Shown in pieces: positions 24,023 through 31,679 of a stretch of DNA of 64,000 nucleotides; position 1 is the stretch's first letter, and each line of letters opens with the position of its first letter. The position numbers and the translations under genes were made by a program. This DNA is from Polyangiaceae bacterium (GTDB lineage: Bacteria; Myxococcota_A; Polyangia; Polyangiales; Polyangiaceae): contig JABTUA010000002.1 in the NCBI GenBank assembly GCA_015075635.1, forward strand, positions 806,001 through 870,000. Reading direction: 5' to 3'. Below the pieces are notes generated by a model, which ran no database searches, was not told where the DNA came from, and saw only the letters and a program-made list of their open reading frames with translations.

Positions 24023-25258
24023 ATGGCCTTCAATTCACCTGCCTGGGCATGCCTCGCGCTTCTCACTCTGTCCGCTTGCGGCGACCCCGCCGACGGCGCG
24101 ACCGCCGGGTCTCACGACGACGTCGTGAGTGGAGCCGGGGGAAGCGCCGGCGAGCCCGGGGGGCCGGAGATGGGGGGCGCGGCAGGGAGCGAAGGCGGTG
24201 CGGCGGGCGTGCCGAACGACCTCGGCGGCGCGTCCGGCATGGCGGGCGAGAGCGGCGACCCCGGAGGCGCTGCCGGCGCGCCTCCCGCCGACCCACCGGA
24301 GGAGCCCCCGCCCGGCGGAGAGCCCCCGCCCACAGAGGACCCGACGCCCGCCGAAGAGCCTCCGCCAGCCAACGCGCCCAGCGGATGCCCGACCAACGGT
24401 CCGCCTCCGGGCCCCTTCGTGCCGCGCTTCGACGTCGCGACCTTGCAGTGCAACCCCACCGGCCAGTGCAGCGGCGCCGAGGACAAGTGCCTGTGTCTGC
24501 CCGACTTCAGCGCGCTCGCCGCGCTCCCGGGTCACTTCTTGGCGGTGAGCTCCGACAAGAACAAGTCGGTCACCTGGGGCAGCGGCAACCTCCAGGCCGT
24601 CTACATCGACGACATGAACACCGACTGGAAGCTCGGCGGAGTCGCGCGCGCCGACGCCGCGCTGGCGAAGGCCAAGAAGGGCTTTCCTTGCGGCGTGCCC
24701 AAGTGGTTCCTGGTCAACGAGATCTCTCCCAGCATGTGGAAGAGCCTGCCGGAGTATCGGAAGTTCGTCATCGATTTCGCCAAGACCATGAAGCAGAAGT
24801 ACGGCAAGGCGACCGTGGTGGCCGCCCCGTTCCAGACCGTCGCGGCGAACGGCGAGTCCTGGACCGAGCTGGCGAAGTACGCCTTCATCGGCATCGAGTC
24901 GTACCTGTCCGGCAAGGAGATCAAGGACAGCGGCTTCTCGCTGGCGTGGTGTCAGTCGCAGTACGCCGCGTCCCTGAATTCGTACATGGCGCGCGGAGTG
25001 CCGAAGAGCCGCCTCTTTTTGTTCGAGCACTTCGGCAACACCGGCACGGTCATGGACAACGGCATCGCGATCAAATGGGGACGCCAGGCCGTGAGCGCGG
25101 CGGACTGGCACAAGGCCATCCAGGTGCGGTCCAAGGCCGCCAACGCCGTCGGCTTCGCGGGCTTCGTCAGCTACGACTGGGGCGCCAACGGCCTGCACGC
25201 ACCCCAGGCCGATCGGCTGGCGTTCATGAAGACCTATCGCGGGCAGAAGCTGCCCTGA
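24023..25258 (+). CDS. Lipoprotein with a putative glycoside-hydrolase-like barrel domain
   Basis: The 411-residue protein has lipobox LTLSACGD, a Gly/Ala linker, and a Pro/Glu linker to about residue 125. The remaining 280 residues read like a TIM-barrel: FLAVSSDKNKSVTWGSG, VYIDDMNTDWKLGG, KWFLVNEISPSMW, FVIDFAKTMKQKYGKATVVA, YAFIGIESYLSGKEI and RLFLFEHFG. The N-E pair in FLVNEIS and the Glu in LFEHFG are at positions where glycosidases keep catalytic acids. The family is not recognised with certainty and activity is inferred. Confidence 0.72.
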   Translation: MAFNSPAWACLALLTLSACGDPADGATAGSHDDVVSGAGGSAGEPGGPEMGGAAGSEGGAAGVPNDLGGASGMAGESGDPGGAAGAPPADPPEEPPPGGEPPPTEDPTPAEEPPPANAPSGCPTNGPPPGPFVPRFDVATLQCNPTGQCSGAEDKCLCLPDFSALAALPGHFLAVSSDKNKSVTWGSGNLQAVYIDDMNTDWKLGGVARADAALAKAKKGFPCGVPKWFLVNEISPSMWKSLPEYRKFVIDFAKTMKQKYGKATVVAAPFQTVAANGESWTELAKYAFIGIESYLSGKEIKDSGFSLAWCQSQYAASLNSYMARGVPKSRLFLFEHFGNTGTVMDNGIAIKWGRQAVSAADWHKAIQVRSKAANAVGFAGFVSYDWGANGLHAPQADRLAFMKTYRGQKLP

Positions 25259-25268
25259 GGGGAGGCGC

Positions 25269-26111
25269 TCAGCCGCCGCTGACCCCGCCGAGCTCGCGGC
25301 GAAGCGCGGCGACCTCCTGCCGCAGGCTGCGAACCTCGGCCAGGATCACCGCGCGGTCGGCCTGCGCGTCCTCTTCGACCGCGGCCTCCCCCTCCTCGCG
25401 CTGCTGAAGCGCCTGGGACTGCATCGCGTTCACGATCACCGCGATGAACAGGTTCAGCATCGTGAAGGTGGCGACCAGGATGTAAGGCACGAAGAACGCC
25501 CACGCGAAGGGGTGCTTCTCCATCACGGGACGGACGATCCCCATCGACCAGCTCTCGAGCGTCATGACCTGGAACAGCGTGTACGCGCTCTTGCCGATCG
25601 ACCCGAACCACTCCGGAAAGTCCGCGCCGAACAGCTTGGTCGCGATCACCGCGCCGACGTAGAAGATCAACACCATGATGCTCATGATGGCGCCCAGCCC
25701 CGGGATGGCGCTGAGCAGGCCGCCGACCACGCGGCGCATGGTCGGCACGACCGTGATCAGGCGCAGCACGCGCAGCACGCGCAGGGCGCGCAGCACGGCG
25801 AGCGGGCCCGTGGCGGGGAGCAACGCGATGGCGACCACCACGAAGTCGAAGATGCGCCACGGATCGCGGTGGAAGTTGCGTCCGTGGATCGCCATCTTGG
25901 CGACCAGCTCGATCACGAACGCACCGAGCATGACCCGATCGAGCTGGTGCAGGACGGTGATGTGGCGAGCCCCGAAGGGCGTCGTCTCCAGCCCGAGGAC
26001 GACGGCGTTCAGGATGATCAGCGTGAGGATGAAGGTCTCGGCGCGGCGGCTCTCGACCATCGCGGCGACGCCCGCGCGCCAGTCCGGGGTCGCTGCTAGC
26101 TCATTCGACAT
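25269..26111 (-). CDS. Bacterial voltage-gated sodium channel (NavAb/NaChBac-like)
   Basis: The 280-residue protein has six hydrophobic segments. S4 is ALRVLRVLRLITVVPTMRR, with regularly spaced gating arginines. The pore carries FQVMTLESWSMGIVRP, including the TLESW selectivity filter typical of NavAb and NaChBac. S6 is FTMLNLFIAVIVNAM. The C-terminal 60 residues (EEGEAAVEEDAQADRAVILA, SLRQEVAALRREL) form an acidic neck and a coiled coil that would assemble the tetramer. The length is normal for the family. A GGAGAG Shine-Dalgarno sequence precedes the ATG. It converges with the barrel lipoprotein gene. Confidence 0.93.
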   Translation of the reverse strand: MSNELAATPDWRAGVAAMVESRRAETFILTLIILNAVVLGLETTPFGARHITVLHQLDRVMLGAFVIELVAKMAIHGRNFHRDPWRIFDFVVVAIALLPATGPLAVLRALRVLRVLRLITVVPTMRRVVGGLLSAIPGLGAIMSIMVLIFYVGAVIATKLFGADFPEWFGSIGKSAYTLFQVMTLESWSMGIVRPVMEKHPFAWAFFVPYILVATFTMLNLFIAVIVNAMQSQALQQREEGEAAVEEDAQADRAVILAEVRSLRQEVAALRRELGGVSGG

Positions 26112-26170
26112 GGGTGCTCTCCGGCATCGTCGCGCCGTCTAGCACGAAGCCGAAGCGGGGGCTCGGAGCG

Positions 26171-27328
26171 TCAGTCGCCGCCCGCGTCCGCGGTCCCGCA
26201 GCTCACCGCGTCTCCGCCGCCGTCTGGCGGATCGAAGGCCAGGTCGAGCTCGACCGTGGCGTTGACCGCGTAGGCGTCGGGCGCGAAGTTGAGCTGGTTC
26301 TTCGCCGGGATCTTCGGGCCCCCGCCGGTCAGCTCGAGCGCCGTCAACGCCCCCGACAGGTCGTTGCTGCCCACGCCATAGTCGTCGAGCACCGCGGTCA
26401 GCCAGTAGGGACCCGCCCCGAACAGGATGCCACCGACGTTCGCCTTCTGCGTCCCGGACACGTCCGCGCACGGCAACACGCCGGTGCCGAACACCTTCGA
26501 GGTCGAGCTCACCTGGGCCTTGTCGGTCACCAGCACCCCGAGGGGCCCTTGCCCGTTGCCCTTCGGGCTCACTCCCGCGGCGCGCGACACCTGCACCGTC
26601 AGCTTGCGCAGGGCCCACAGCTTGCGCGTCACCCCCGTGCCCTGCCCCGCCGTGGCGGCGACGGGCAAGAGCGGGGGGTCTTCGGTGAGCCCGGCGCCGA
26701 GATCGATGCCCGCGATCCAGACGCCTGGAACCGGGAAGTCGACCGGGCTCGCGAGGACGCTCGTGTCGTCGAAGAACAGCGCCCGTGCGTGGAGCGCGCT
26801 CGGGACCGGCAGGGCGTCGAAGCGGATCGGCTGTTGGGTCAGGTTGGCGAGCGTGTCTTCGGACTGGCCGCCGTCGCTGCTCGGCGTGGGCAAGACCACC
26901 GTGGCGACCGCCGGCACCTCGCCGCCGTCCGCCGTCTCGACTTGCGCGGTGTCGAACAGCTGCACGACCAGCACTCCCTTGCCGTCCAGCTTGGGATCCG
27001 TGGGCAGGAACTTCATCGGCTCGGGCTGGAGCAGCACGCAGACCGCCGCCTTCGTGACGTCGCTCGGTGGAGCGCAGCTCACGCTCGTGGTCCCGCCGGC
27101 GCCCGCTGCGCCAGCCGCTCCGCCCGCGCCGCCGCTTCCCGCGCTGCCGGCCGCGCCGCCGCTCGAGCCAGCAGCGCCGGCACTGCCCCCGCCCGCGCTG
27201 GCGTCGCTGCCCCCGCTGCCGGCGTCTTTGCCGCCGCCGCCATCGCCCTCGGACTCCCCGCCGCACGCGTGCGCGAAGCAGAGCGCGCACAAGCCGGCGC
27301 TCAGCAACCCTCGCATCCCGTTCTTCAT
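26171..27328 (-). CDS. Gly-rich lipoprotein of unknown function
   Basis: The 385-residue protein has a signal peptide ending HACGGES and a Gly/Ala/Ser linker to about residue 85. Its globular domain is beta-rich, with sequences such as VLVVQLFDTAQVETADGG, GVWIAGIDLGAGLTEDPPLL, VTRKLWALRKLTVQVSRAAG and QLNFAPDAYAVNATVELDLA. Widely spaced cysteines suggest disulfides. It starts 16 bp after the stop of the Kazal-domain lipoprotein gene, so both probably form one operon. I do not recognise the domain. The start is ATG 27328 or the in-frame ATG at 27316. Confidence 0.75.
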   Translation of the reverse strand: MKNGMRGLLSAGLCALCFAHACGGESEGDGGGGKDAGSGGSDASAGGGSAGAAGSSGGAAGSAGSGGAGGAAGAAGAGGTTSVSCAPPSDVTKAAVCVLLQPEPMKFLPTDPKLDGKGVLVVQLFDTAQVETADGGEVPAVATVVLPTPSSDGGQSEDTLANLTQQPIRFDALPVPSALHARALFFDDTSVLASPVDFPVPGVWIAGIDLGAGLTEDPPLLPVAATAGQGTGVTRKLWALRKLTVQVSRAAGVSPKGNGQGPLGVLVTDKAQVSSTSKVFGTGVLPCADVSGTQKANVGGILFGAGPYWLTAVLDDYGVGSNDLSGALTALELTGGGPKIPAKNQLNFAPDAYAVNATVELDLAFDPPDGGGDAVSCGTADAGGD

Positions 27329-27344
27329 CCCGGCTCTCCCCTGC

Positions 27345-28130
27345 TCAGTTGCACGCGCCCTTGCTCGCCACGTTCACGCCCGAGCTCGCTGCCACGCAGC
27401 CGTTGCTGTAGGTCTTCTTGTCGCAACCGCACACCGGGTCGTAGAGGCCCGAGCACGCGGACGGCTTGGTGGCGCAGCTACCCGTCGAGTTGCAGCTCCC
27501 GTCCGCCTTCTTGCAGTATCCGGCGCCGCACTCGGTGTTCGACGTGCACCCACCCGTGCTGGGACACGCGCCCTTGCTGGCAGCGCTCACCCCCGCGGCG
27601 TGAGCCTCGCACTCGTTGCCGTAGGTCTTGCCGTCACAGCCGCACACCGGCGCGGCGATGTCGGGGCACATCTTGGGGATGGTGTCGCAGGTTCCGGCCT
27701 GGCCCTTGCCACACAGGTTGTCCGGGAACAGGCAGTAGGTCTGGCCGGTGCAGCTGGCGTTGCTCGTGCAAGTGGTGCCACCGCCCGTTCCACCCGTGCC
27801 GCTGCCACCCGTGCCGCTGCCTCCGGTGCCCGTTCCACCCGTGCCGGTGCCCGCCGCACCTCCGGTCGCGCTGCCACCCGTTCCAGTGCCCGCCGCGCCT
27901 CCGGTCGCGCTGCCACCCGTACCGGTGCCCGCCGAACCACCCGTCGCGCCGCCGCCGGCACCCGAGCCCGCGCTGCCACCGCTGCTCGCGCCACCGCTGC
28001 TCGAGCCTCCGGTGCTGCCGCCTGCTCCCCCCGACCCGCCACCTCCCAAGCCGCCACCGGAGTCGGAGTCACCGCCACAGCCAGCGGTCAGCGATAGTGT
28101 CCCCAAGACCAGCCAAGCAAAGATCCGCAT
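27345..28130 (-). CDS. Lipoprotein with two Kazal-type protease-inhibitor domains
   Basis: The 261-residue protein has lipobox LTAGCGG, a roughly 95-residue Gly/Thr/Ser/Ala repeat linker, and two Kazal modules. These are PVCGCDGKTYGNECEAHAAG near residue 160 and PVCGCDKKTYSNGCVAASSG near residue 230, each followed by SKGAC. Between and before them are small Cys-rich segments (CTSNASCTGQTYC, CTSNTECGAGYCKK). Kazal domains inhibit serine proteases, so a surface-anchored inhibitor that protects against the cell's own or prey proteases is plausible. It is the first gene of the operon with 26171-27328. Confidence 0.85.
   Translation of the reverse strand: MRIFAWLVLGTLSLTAGCGGDSDSGGGLGGGGSGGAGGSTGGSSSGGASSGGSAGSGAGGGATGGSAGTGTGGSATGGAAGTGTGGSATGGAAGTGTGGTGTGGSGTGGSGTGGTGGGTTCTSNASCTGQTYCLFPDNLCGKGQAGTCDTIPKMCPDIAAPVCGCDGKTYGNECEAHAAGVSAASKGACPSTGGCTSNTECGAGYCKKADGSCNSTGSCATKPSACSGLYDPVCGCDKKTYSNGCVAASSGVNVASKGACN
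27790..27955 (-). repeat. Imperfect 39-bp tandem repeat coding the Gly/Thr/Ser linker
   Basis: About three to four imperfect copies encode ATGGAAGTGTGGS-type units in the linker of the Kazal lipoprotein. The repeat is in frame and likely length-variable. Confidence 0.6.
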
Positions 28131-28136
28131 GACGTC

Positions 28137-28142
28137 ACTCTA
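28137..28142 (-). promoter_or_regulatory. TAGAGT -10-like box, likely leaderless start
   Basis: On the minus strand TAGAGT ends 6 nt before the ATG at 28130; no Shine-Dalgarno sequence is seen. Confidence 0.45.
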
Positions 28143-28197
28143 TAGTGGCCAGGCGTTCGACGCCACGCCGCGGGTTCTCACGCGCGCCCATGGGGCG

Positions 28198-28203
28198 TAG
28201 GCT
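28198..28203 (+). promoter_or_regulatory. TAGGCT -10-like box, likely leaderless start
   Basis: TAGGCT ends 8 nt before the ATG at 28212, with no Shine-Dalgarno sequence. It is divergent to the box at 28137. Confidence 0.4.
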
Positions 28204-28211
28204 CCGCGGCC

Positions 28212-28961
28212 ATGCAGGGCAAGCGCTGGTTGGGTCCGGTGATGTTGGGGGCTTGTTTCGCGCTCCGGGCTGGGCCAGCGCTGGCCCAGCCGGCGGCGGT
28301 CAAACCCAAGAGCTTCGAGTCTTCCGCGGGGCTCAAGCTCCTCGCAGGCGGAAACGTCTGGACCGCGCCGAGCGACGTCTCTCCTGCCGGCTACGAAGGG
28401 CTCGGGTTCCCCGCCAGCGGCGGCGGCTTCGGCTGGGGCGCCGCAGCCTACTACGAGGCGCGCTTCGTCCAGCACCTCGGGGTGGAATTCGACCTCGGCT
28501 ACGACAGCTCCGCCTTGCAGCGCAACGTGACCTACAACGGCGTCGTGGACGTCACGGAGAAGGTCACGATGAGCGGGCTCAGGACGGGCCTGCTCTTCAA
28601 GGGCATCGTGCCAACTCCCTTCGGGCGCTTGTGGCTCGGCCTGGGCCCCGAGTACGTGGCGGGCAGCTCGGTGGACGCGAGCATCGAGGTCAAGGAGAAC
28701 GTCGCGAACAAGCAGCAGATCGAGGACCTGATCTCGGCGAAGAGCAAGAGCTCCACCATGCTCACCTTCGCCTTCGGCCTCGCGATTCACCTCGGAGAGA
28801 ACCTGGAGATCCCGATCGACTTGCGCGCGGCCAAGAACATGTCCCAGGACTCGAAGTGGTCGGACCGCGTGAAGGTCAATCCCGCCACGCTCGAGTACGA
28901 GGTCACCGCCCAGAGCAGCTGGGACTTCCGGCTGGCGACTGGCCTCGGTTACCGCTTCTGA
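28212..28961 (+). CDS. Outer-membrane beta-barrel protein
   Basis: The 249-residue protein has a Sec signal peptide (cleavage after ALAQ or PALA). The mature sequence shows alternating polar/hydrophobic strands with Gly and aromatic residues (GWGAAAYYEARFVQHLGVEF, LWLGLGPEYVAGSS, MLTFAFGLAIHLGENLEI). It ends in GLGYRF, the C-terminal Phe needed for insertion by the Bam complex. Roughly eight strands are expected (OmpA/OprF-N or OMP_b-brl class). The function is unknown. Confidence 0.82.
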   Translation: MQGKRWLGPVMLGACFALRAGPALAQPAAVKPKSFESSAGLKLLAGGNVWTAPSDVSPAGYEGLGFPASGGGFGWGAAAYYEARFVQHLGVEFDLGYDSSALQRNVTYNGVVDVTEKVTMSGLRTGLLFKGIVPTPFGRLWLGLGPEYVAGSSVDASIEVKENVANKQQIEDLISAKSKSSTMLTFAFGLAIHLGENLEIPIDLRAAKNMSQDSKWSDRVKVNPATLEYEVTAQSSWDFRLATGLGYRF

Positions 28962-28962
28962 C

Positions 28963-29217
28963 TCAGAGCCGAGTCTCCCAACCCACCTCGGCGGAGCCGC
29001 ACAGCGGACAGCTCGACTGCACGTCCACGAGCTCCCCGGAGCGGCAGTGAACGCAGCCGAGCACCTGGCCCGGGTCCGTGACGAACAGGGCCTGCCCGGT
29101 GCAGCAAGCGCGGCAGTAGCGGAAGACCTGTCGCCGCGAGGGCGACAGCGGGCCGACGCCGATGGGGCCGAAGCCGAAGCCGCAACCCCGGCAGCGATAG
29201 CTCTGGCGCAGTGTCAC
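28963..29217 (-). CDS. Small zinc-ribbon protein
   Basis: The 84-residue protein has four CxxC knuckles (CRGCGFGFG, YCRACC, GCVHCRSGE, CPLCGSAE), likely two zinc sites. I chose the GTG at 29217 because it lies 5 bp after the stop of the upstream zinc-ribbon gene and directly before the first knuckle; the longer frame is antisense-like overlap with that gene. It is the third gene of the operon that begins with the Tudor-like protein. The function is unknown. Confidence 0.68.
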   Translation of the reverse strand: MTLRQSYRCRGCGFGFGPIGVGPLSPSRRQVFRYCRACCTGQALFVTDPGQVLGCVHCRSGELVDVQSSCPLCGSAEVGWETRL

Positions 29218-29222
29218 CGTCG

Positions 29223-29585
29223 CTACATGCTGAAGAGCATCCAGGCCACCATGCCGCCGCCGATGACGAGCAGCATGACGATGGGCACCAGGATGGAGAC
29301 GACGGTGATCCAGCCGGCGCGCTTCATCGCGGTCTGGAACTGCTGCTCCTGGAACTGTTGGAACCCTGGGTTCATCGGGGCGCCGAAGCCGTAGCCGATC
29401 TGCGGGACCTGCCCGGGCGGCATGCCCGGGTATTGGGCGCGGATGCGGTCGTCCAGGACCTTGTTCACCAGCGCCGCGTGCTCCGCCGCGCGGGCGTGGT
29501 GCTTGAGCACGTTCTTGCAGTAGGGACAGTTCGGCTGCGTCATGTCCTGCAAGGACAGCGTCGCGCCGCACGTCTCGCAGTTCAT
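29223..29585 (-). CDS. Zinc-ribbon protein with C-terminal membrane anchor
   Basis: The 120-residue protein has an N-terminal knuckle pair (MNCETCGATLS, NCPYCKNVL), a Gln/Pro-rich middle (FGAPMNPGFQQFQEQQF) and one C-terminal transmembrane helix (WITVVSILVPIVMLLVIGGG). This is a tail-anchored layout with the zinc ribbon in the cytosol. It lies 4 bp after the Tudor-like gene and 5 bp before the third gene, so the three form an operon. Confidence 0.78.
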   Translation of the reverse strand: MNCETCGATLSLQDMTQPNCPYCKNVLKHHARAAEHAALVNKVLDDRIRAQYPGMPPGQVPQIGYGFGAPMNPGFQQFQEQQFQTAMKRAGWITVVSILVPIVMLLVIGGGMVAWMLFSM

Positions 29586-29589
29586 GGCG

Positions 29590-30417
29590 CTACGCCTTGC
29601 TCACTGCGTTCGACGGCACCCACTGCTGCGAGCCGTTGTCGAACTGCACGAGGTACTGGTTCGGCGCAGCTTGCATCACCGACGCCGGGTACTGGTTGCC
29701 GTCGGACCAGGCCACCTTGACCTTCGAGCCTGCTACGATGCCGCCAGTCATGAAGCTCGCCGCCTGCCCCAGGCCGAAGCCCAGCGGGTTCGCCATGATC
29801 GACGCCGCGGCCATCTGCGACTGCTGGTAGGCGGGGTTCATCATCGCCGCCTGCACCGGATCCATCATGGCCTGCTGCTGCAAGGCCTGCGCGTTCGGCG
29901 CGGCCTGCGCCGCGGCGCTGGTGTCCTTCGTGACGGTGACCTTGCGGGGCGGAGCGCCGCCGCGGATCTTCGCCTCTTCCTGGCTCACGTAGTTGTGGTG
30001 CCCGGCGTACTGCATCATGTTGGCGGCCATGGTGTTGTTCCAGTGGCCGCCCGCCTCGGTCCAGTCGCTCATCGAGACACCCGCCGCCTCGATGGCGGCC
30101 TCGAAGCCGTAGATCTTGATCAGCGCGCTGACGTGGACGTAGTCCTCGTAGCTGACGCGGGCGGCGCCACCCTTCTTGCGGGCCAGCGCGGCCTGGTACA
30201 TGGGCATGAACGCCGTGGCCACGCGGCCCATCAGCGACATGTCCTGCATCCGAGCCGTCCAGCCGGCGACCGCAGCGTCGTAGTCGGCGACCGTGACCCC
30301 CTCCGCCCGCAGGATCTCCTCCTTTTTCGCCTTGTCCTTGTCGACGCCGTCGAGGGCGGCGCCCAGCTCGGCGTAGCGTTCCAGCGAAATGCCGTTGATG
30401 GGGGCGAACGGATCCAT
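29590..30417 (-). CDS. Helical protein with C-terminal Tudor/SH3-like domain
   Basis: The 275-residue protein starts MDPFAPINGISLERYAELGA and has a helical N-terminal half (YDAAVAGWTARMQDMSLMGR, AFMPMYQAALARKK), a Met/Gln/Ala-rich linker, and a C-terminal strand set. That set (GSKVKVAWSDGNQYPASVMQ, YLVQFDNGSQQWVPSNAVSK) matches the small beta-barrel of Tudor/Agenet-like domains. Such a barrel binds modified peptides or nucleic acids in other systems. A GAGAGGGA Shine-Dalgarno sequence fixes the ATG. It is the first of three genes with two zinc-ribbon proteins. The function is unknown. Confidence 0.78.
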   Translation of the reverse strand: MDPFAPINGISLERYAELGAALDGVDKDKAKKEEILRAEGVTVADYDAAVAGWTARMQDMSLMGRVATAFMPMYQAALARKKGGAARVSYEDYVHVSALIKIYGFEAAIEAAGVSMSDWTEAGGHWNNTMAANMMQYAGHHNYVSQEEAKIRGGAPPRKVTVTKDTSAAAQAAPNAQALQQQAMMDPVQAAMMNPAYQQSQMAAASIMANPLGFGLGQAASFMTGGIVAGSKVKVAWSDGNQYPASVMQAAPNQYLVQFDNGSQQWVPSNAVSKA

Positions 30418-30506
30418 GGTCCCTCTCTTTCCGGCGGGAGCGGGCCAGATCTCGGCGCCGGCGTAAAGGGGGCGCCGAGATTTTCCGTGATATCTTCGCG
30501 GCGCTC

Positions 30507-31679
30507 GTGAAGCTCGCGCTGACCCTCTCGCTCGCCGCGCTCGCGAGCGCGTGCACGCCGGCCCCGCCGCGCGCTCCGGCGGCAGCCGCCGCGCCACCTT
30601 CGGAGCTCCACGTCTTCGCCGAAGGGCCGTGCCCGAAGCTGTCGGTGCAGGCGGCGGGGAAGCGGCGCTTCCTGGTCTACGGCGATCACGGCCGCGTGCT
30701 GGCGGGTTGGCTACCCGGCGACCGGCTAGCGACGGCCGAGTCCATCGTCGAGCTGCGCGGCGGCAAGGCGTTCCGGCGCGCTTCGTTGCTGCAAGGGCTG
30801 CCCACGGACGCGCGCGGCTGGGTAGTCGGGGAGCTGGCCCTCGGCGGCAGCGCCGACGAGCCCTGGCTGGTGCGCACCACCGTCCGCTATAGCTTGCTGA
30901 AGCGCGGCCCGCTGTTCGAGCGCACGCCGGCCGGATACCTGTTCGACGCCGGCTGGCGCTCGACCGAAGAGCCCGTGACGGTCCCGAGGTCCGCGCGAGA
31001 CCTGCCCGAGCTGCCCGATCGCGAGCTGTGCAGTGAGGAGCTCGCGTTCGTACCCCTGACCTGGACCACGACACCCGAGGGAGGCCTGGTCGTGGCCGGA
31101 CGTTGCGACGACGAGAAGGCCGCGAACTACGGCGTCACCAACCTGGTCGTCGCGCTGGGCGCGCCGGGCGCGAAGCGCTGGCGAGCCACGCTCTTGCCGG
31201 GCGGGGAGACGCTCGCCGGGATCGTCAACCTGAGCCTCGCGGCGGCGAGCGAGCGCGAGCTCTACGCCACGGCGTACGAGCCTTTCAAGGAGCCATCGGA
31301 GCGCGCGGCGTACCTGGCGCGCTTCGACGGCAAGGAATGGACGCGGGTGGAGACGAAGGTCACCGACGGCTTGATGTCGGTCGCCACCGACGGTCACGGC
31401 ACGCTCTGGCTGGCGGGCGGGCGCGCGCTCTACCGCGGGTCGGAGCGCGTCTCGCTGCCGACCCTGCGCTTCTCCGAACCCTCGGCTCCGCTGCACGTCC
31501 ACACCGTGCGCTACCTCGACGGCGAGCTCTGGGTCGAGGCCAGCTATCAGGTACGCCTACCGGAACAGCGCGGCTCGCACTGGGCCAGCGCTCTCTTCAG
31601 CTCGCGCCGACCCGAAGCGACGCTCTACTGCGATGCCCGCGAGAACGCCGAGAGCGCGCTCTACGAGGCGACGCCATGA
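30507..31679 (+). CDS. Lipoprotein with propeller-like domain
   Basis: The 390-residue protein starts with GTG and has a signal peptide ending LASACTPAPP, then a Pro/Ala spacer. The globular part contains repeated strands typical of propeller blades (GGLVVAGRCDDEKAANYGVT, LYATAYEPFKEPSERAAYLA, TDGHGTLWLAGGRALYRGSE). A surface or periplasmic sensor/binding role is plausible, but the family is not recognised. Its stop overlaps the ATG of the next gene (ATGA), so the two are coupled. Confidence 0.75.
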   Translation: MKLALTLSLAALASACTPAPPRAPAAAAAPPSELHVFAEGPCPKLSVQAAGKRRFLVYGDHGRVLAGWLPGDRLATAESIVELRGGKAFRRASLLQGLPTDARGWVVGELALGGSADEPWLVRTTVRYSLLKRGPLFERTPAGYLFDAGWRSTEEPVTVPRSARDLPELPDRELCSEELAFVPLTWTTTPEGGLVVAGRCDDEKAANYGVTNLVVALGAPGAKRWRATLLPGGETLAGIVNLSLAAASERELYATAYEPFKEPSERAAYLARFDGKEWTRVETKVTDGLMSVATDGHGTLWLAGGRALYRGSERVSLPTLRFSEPSAPLHVHTVRYLDGELWVEASYQVRLPEQRGSHWASALFSSRRPEATLYCDARENAESALYEATP

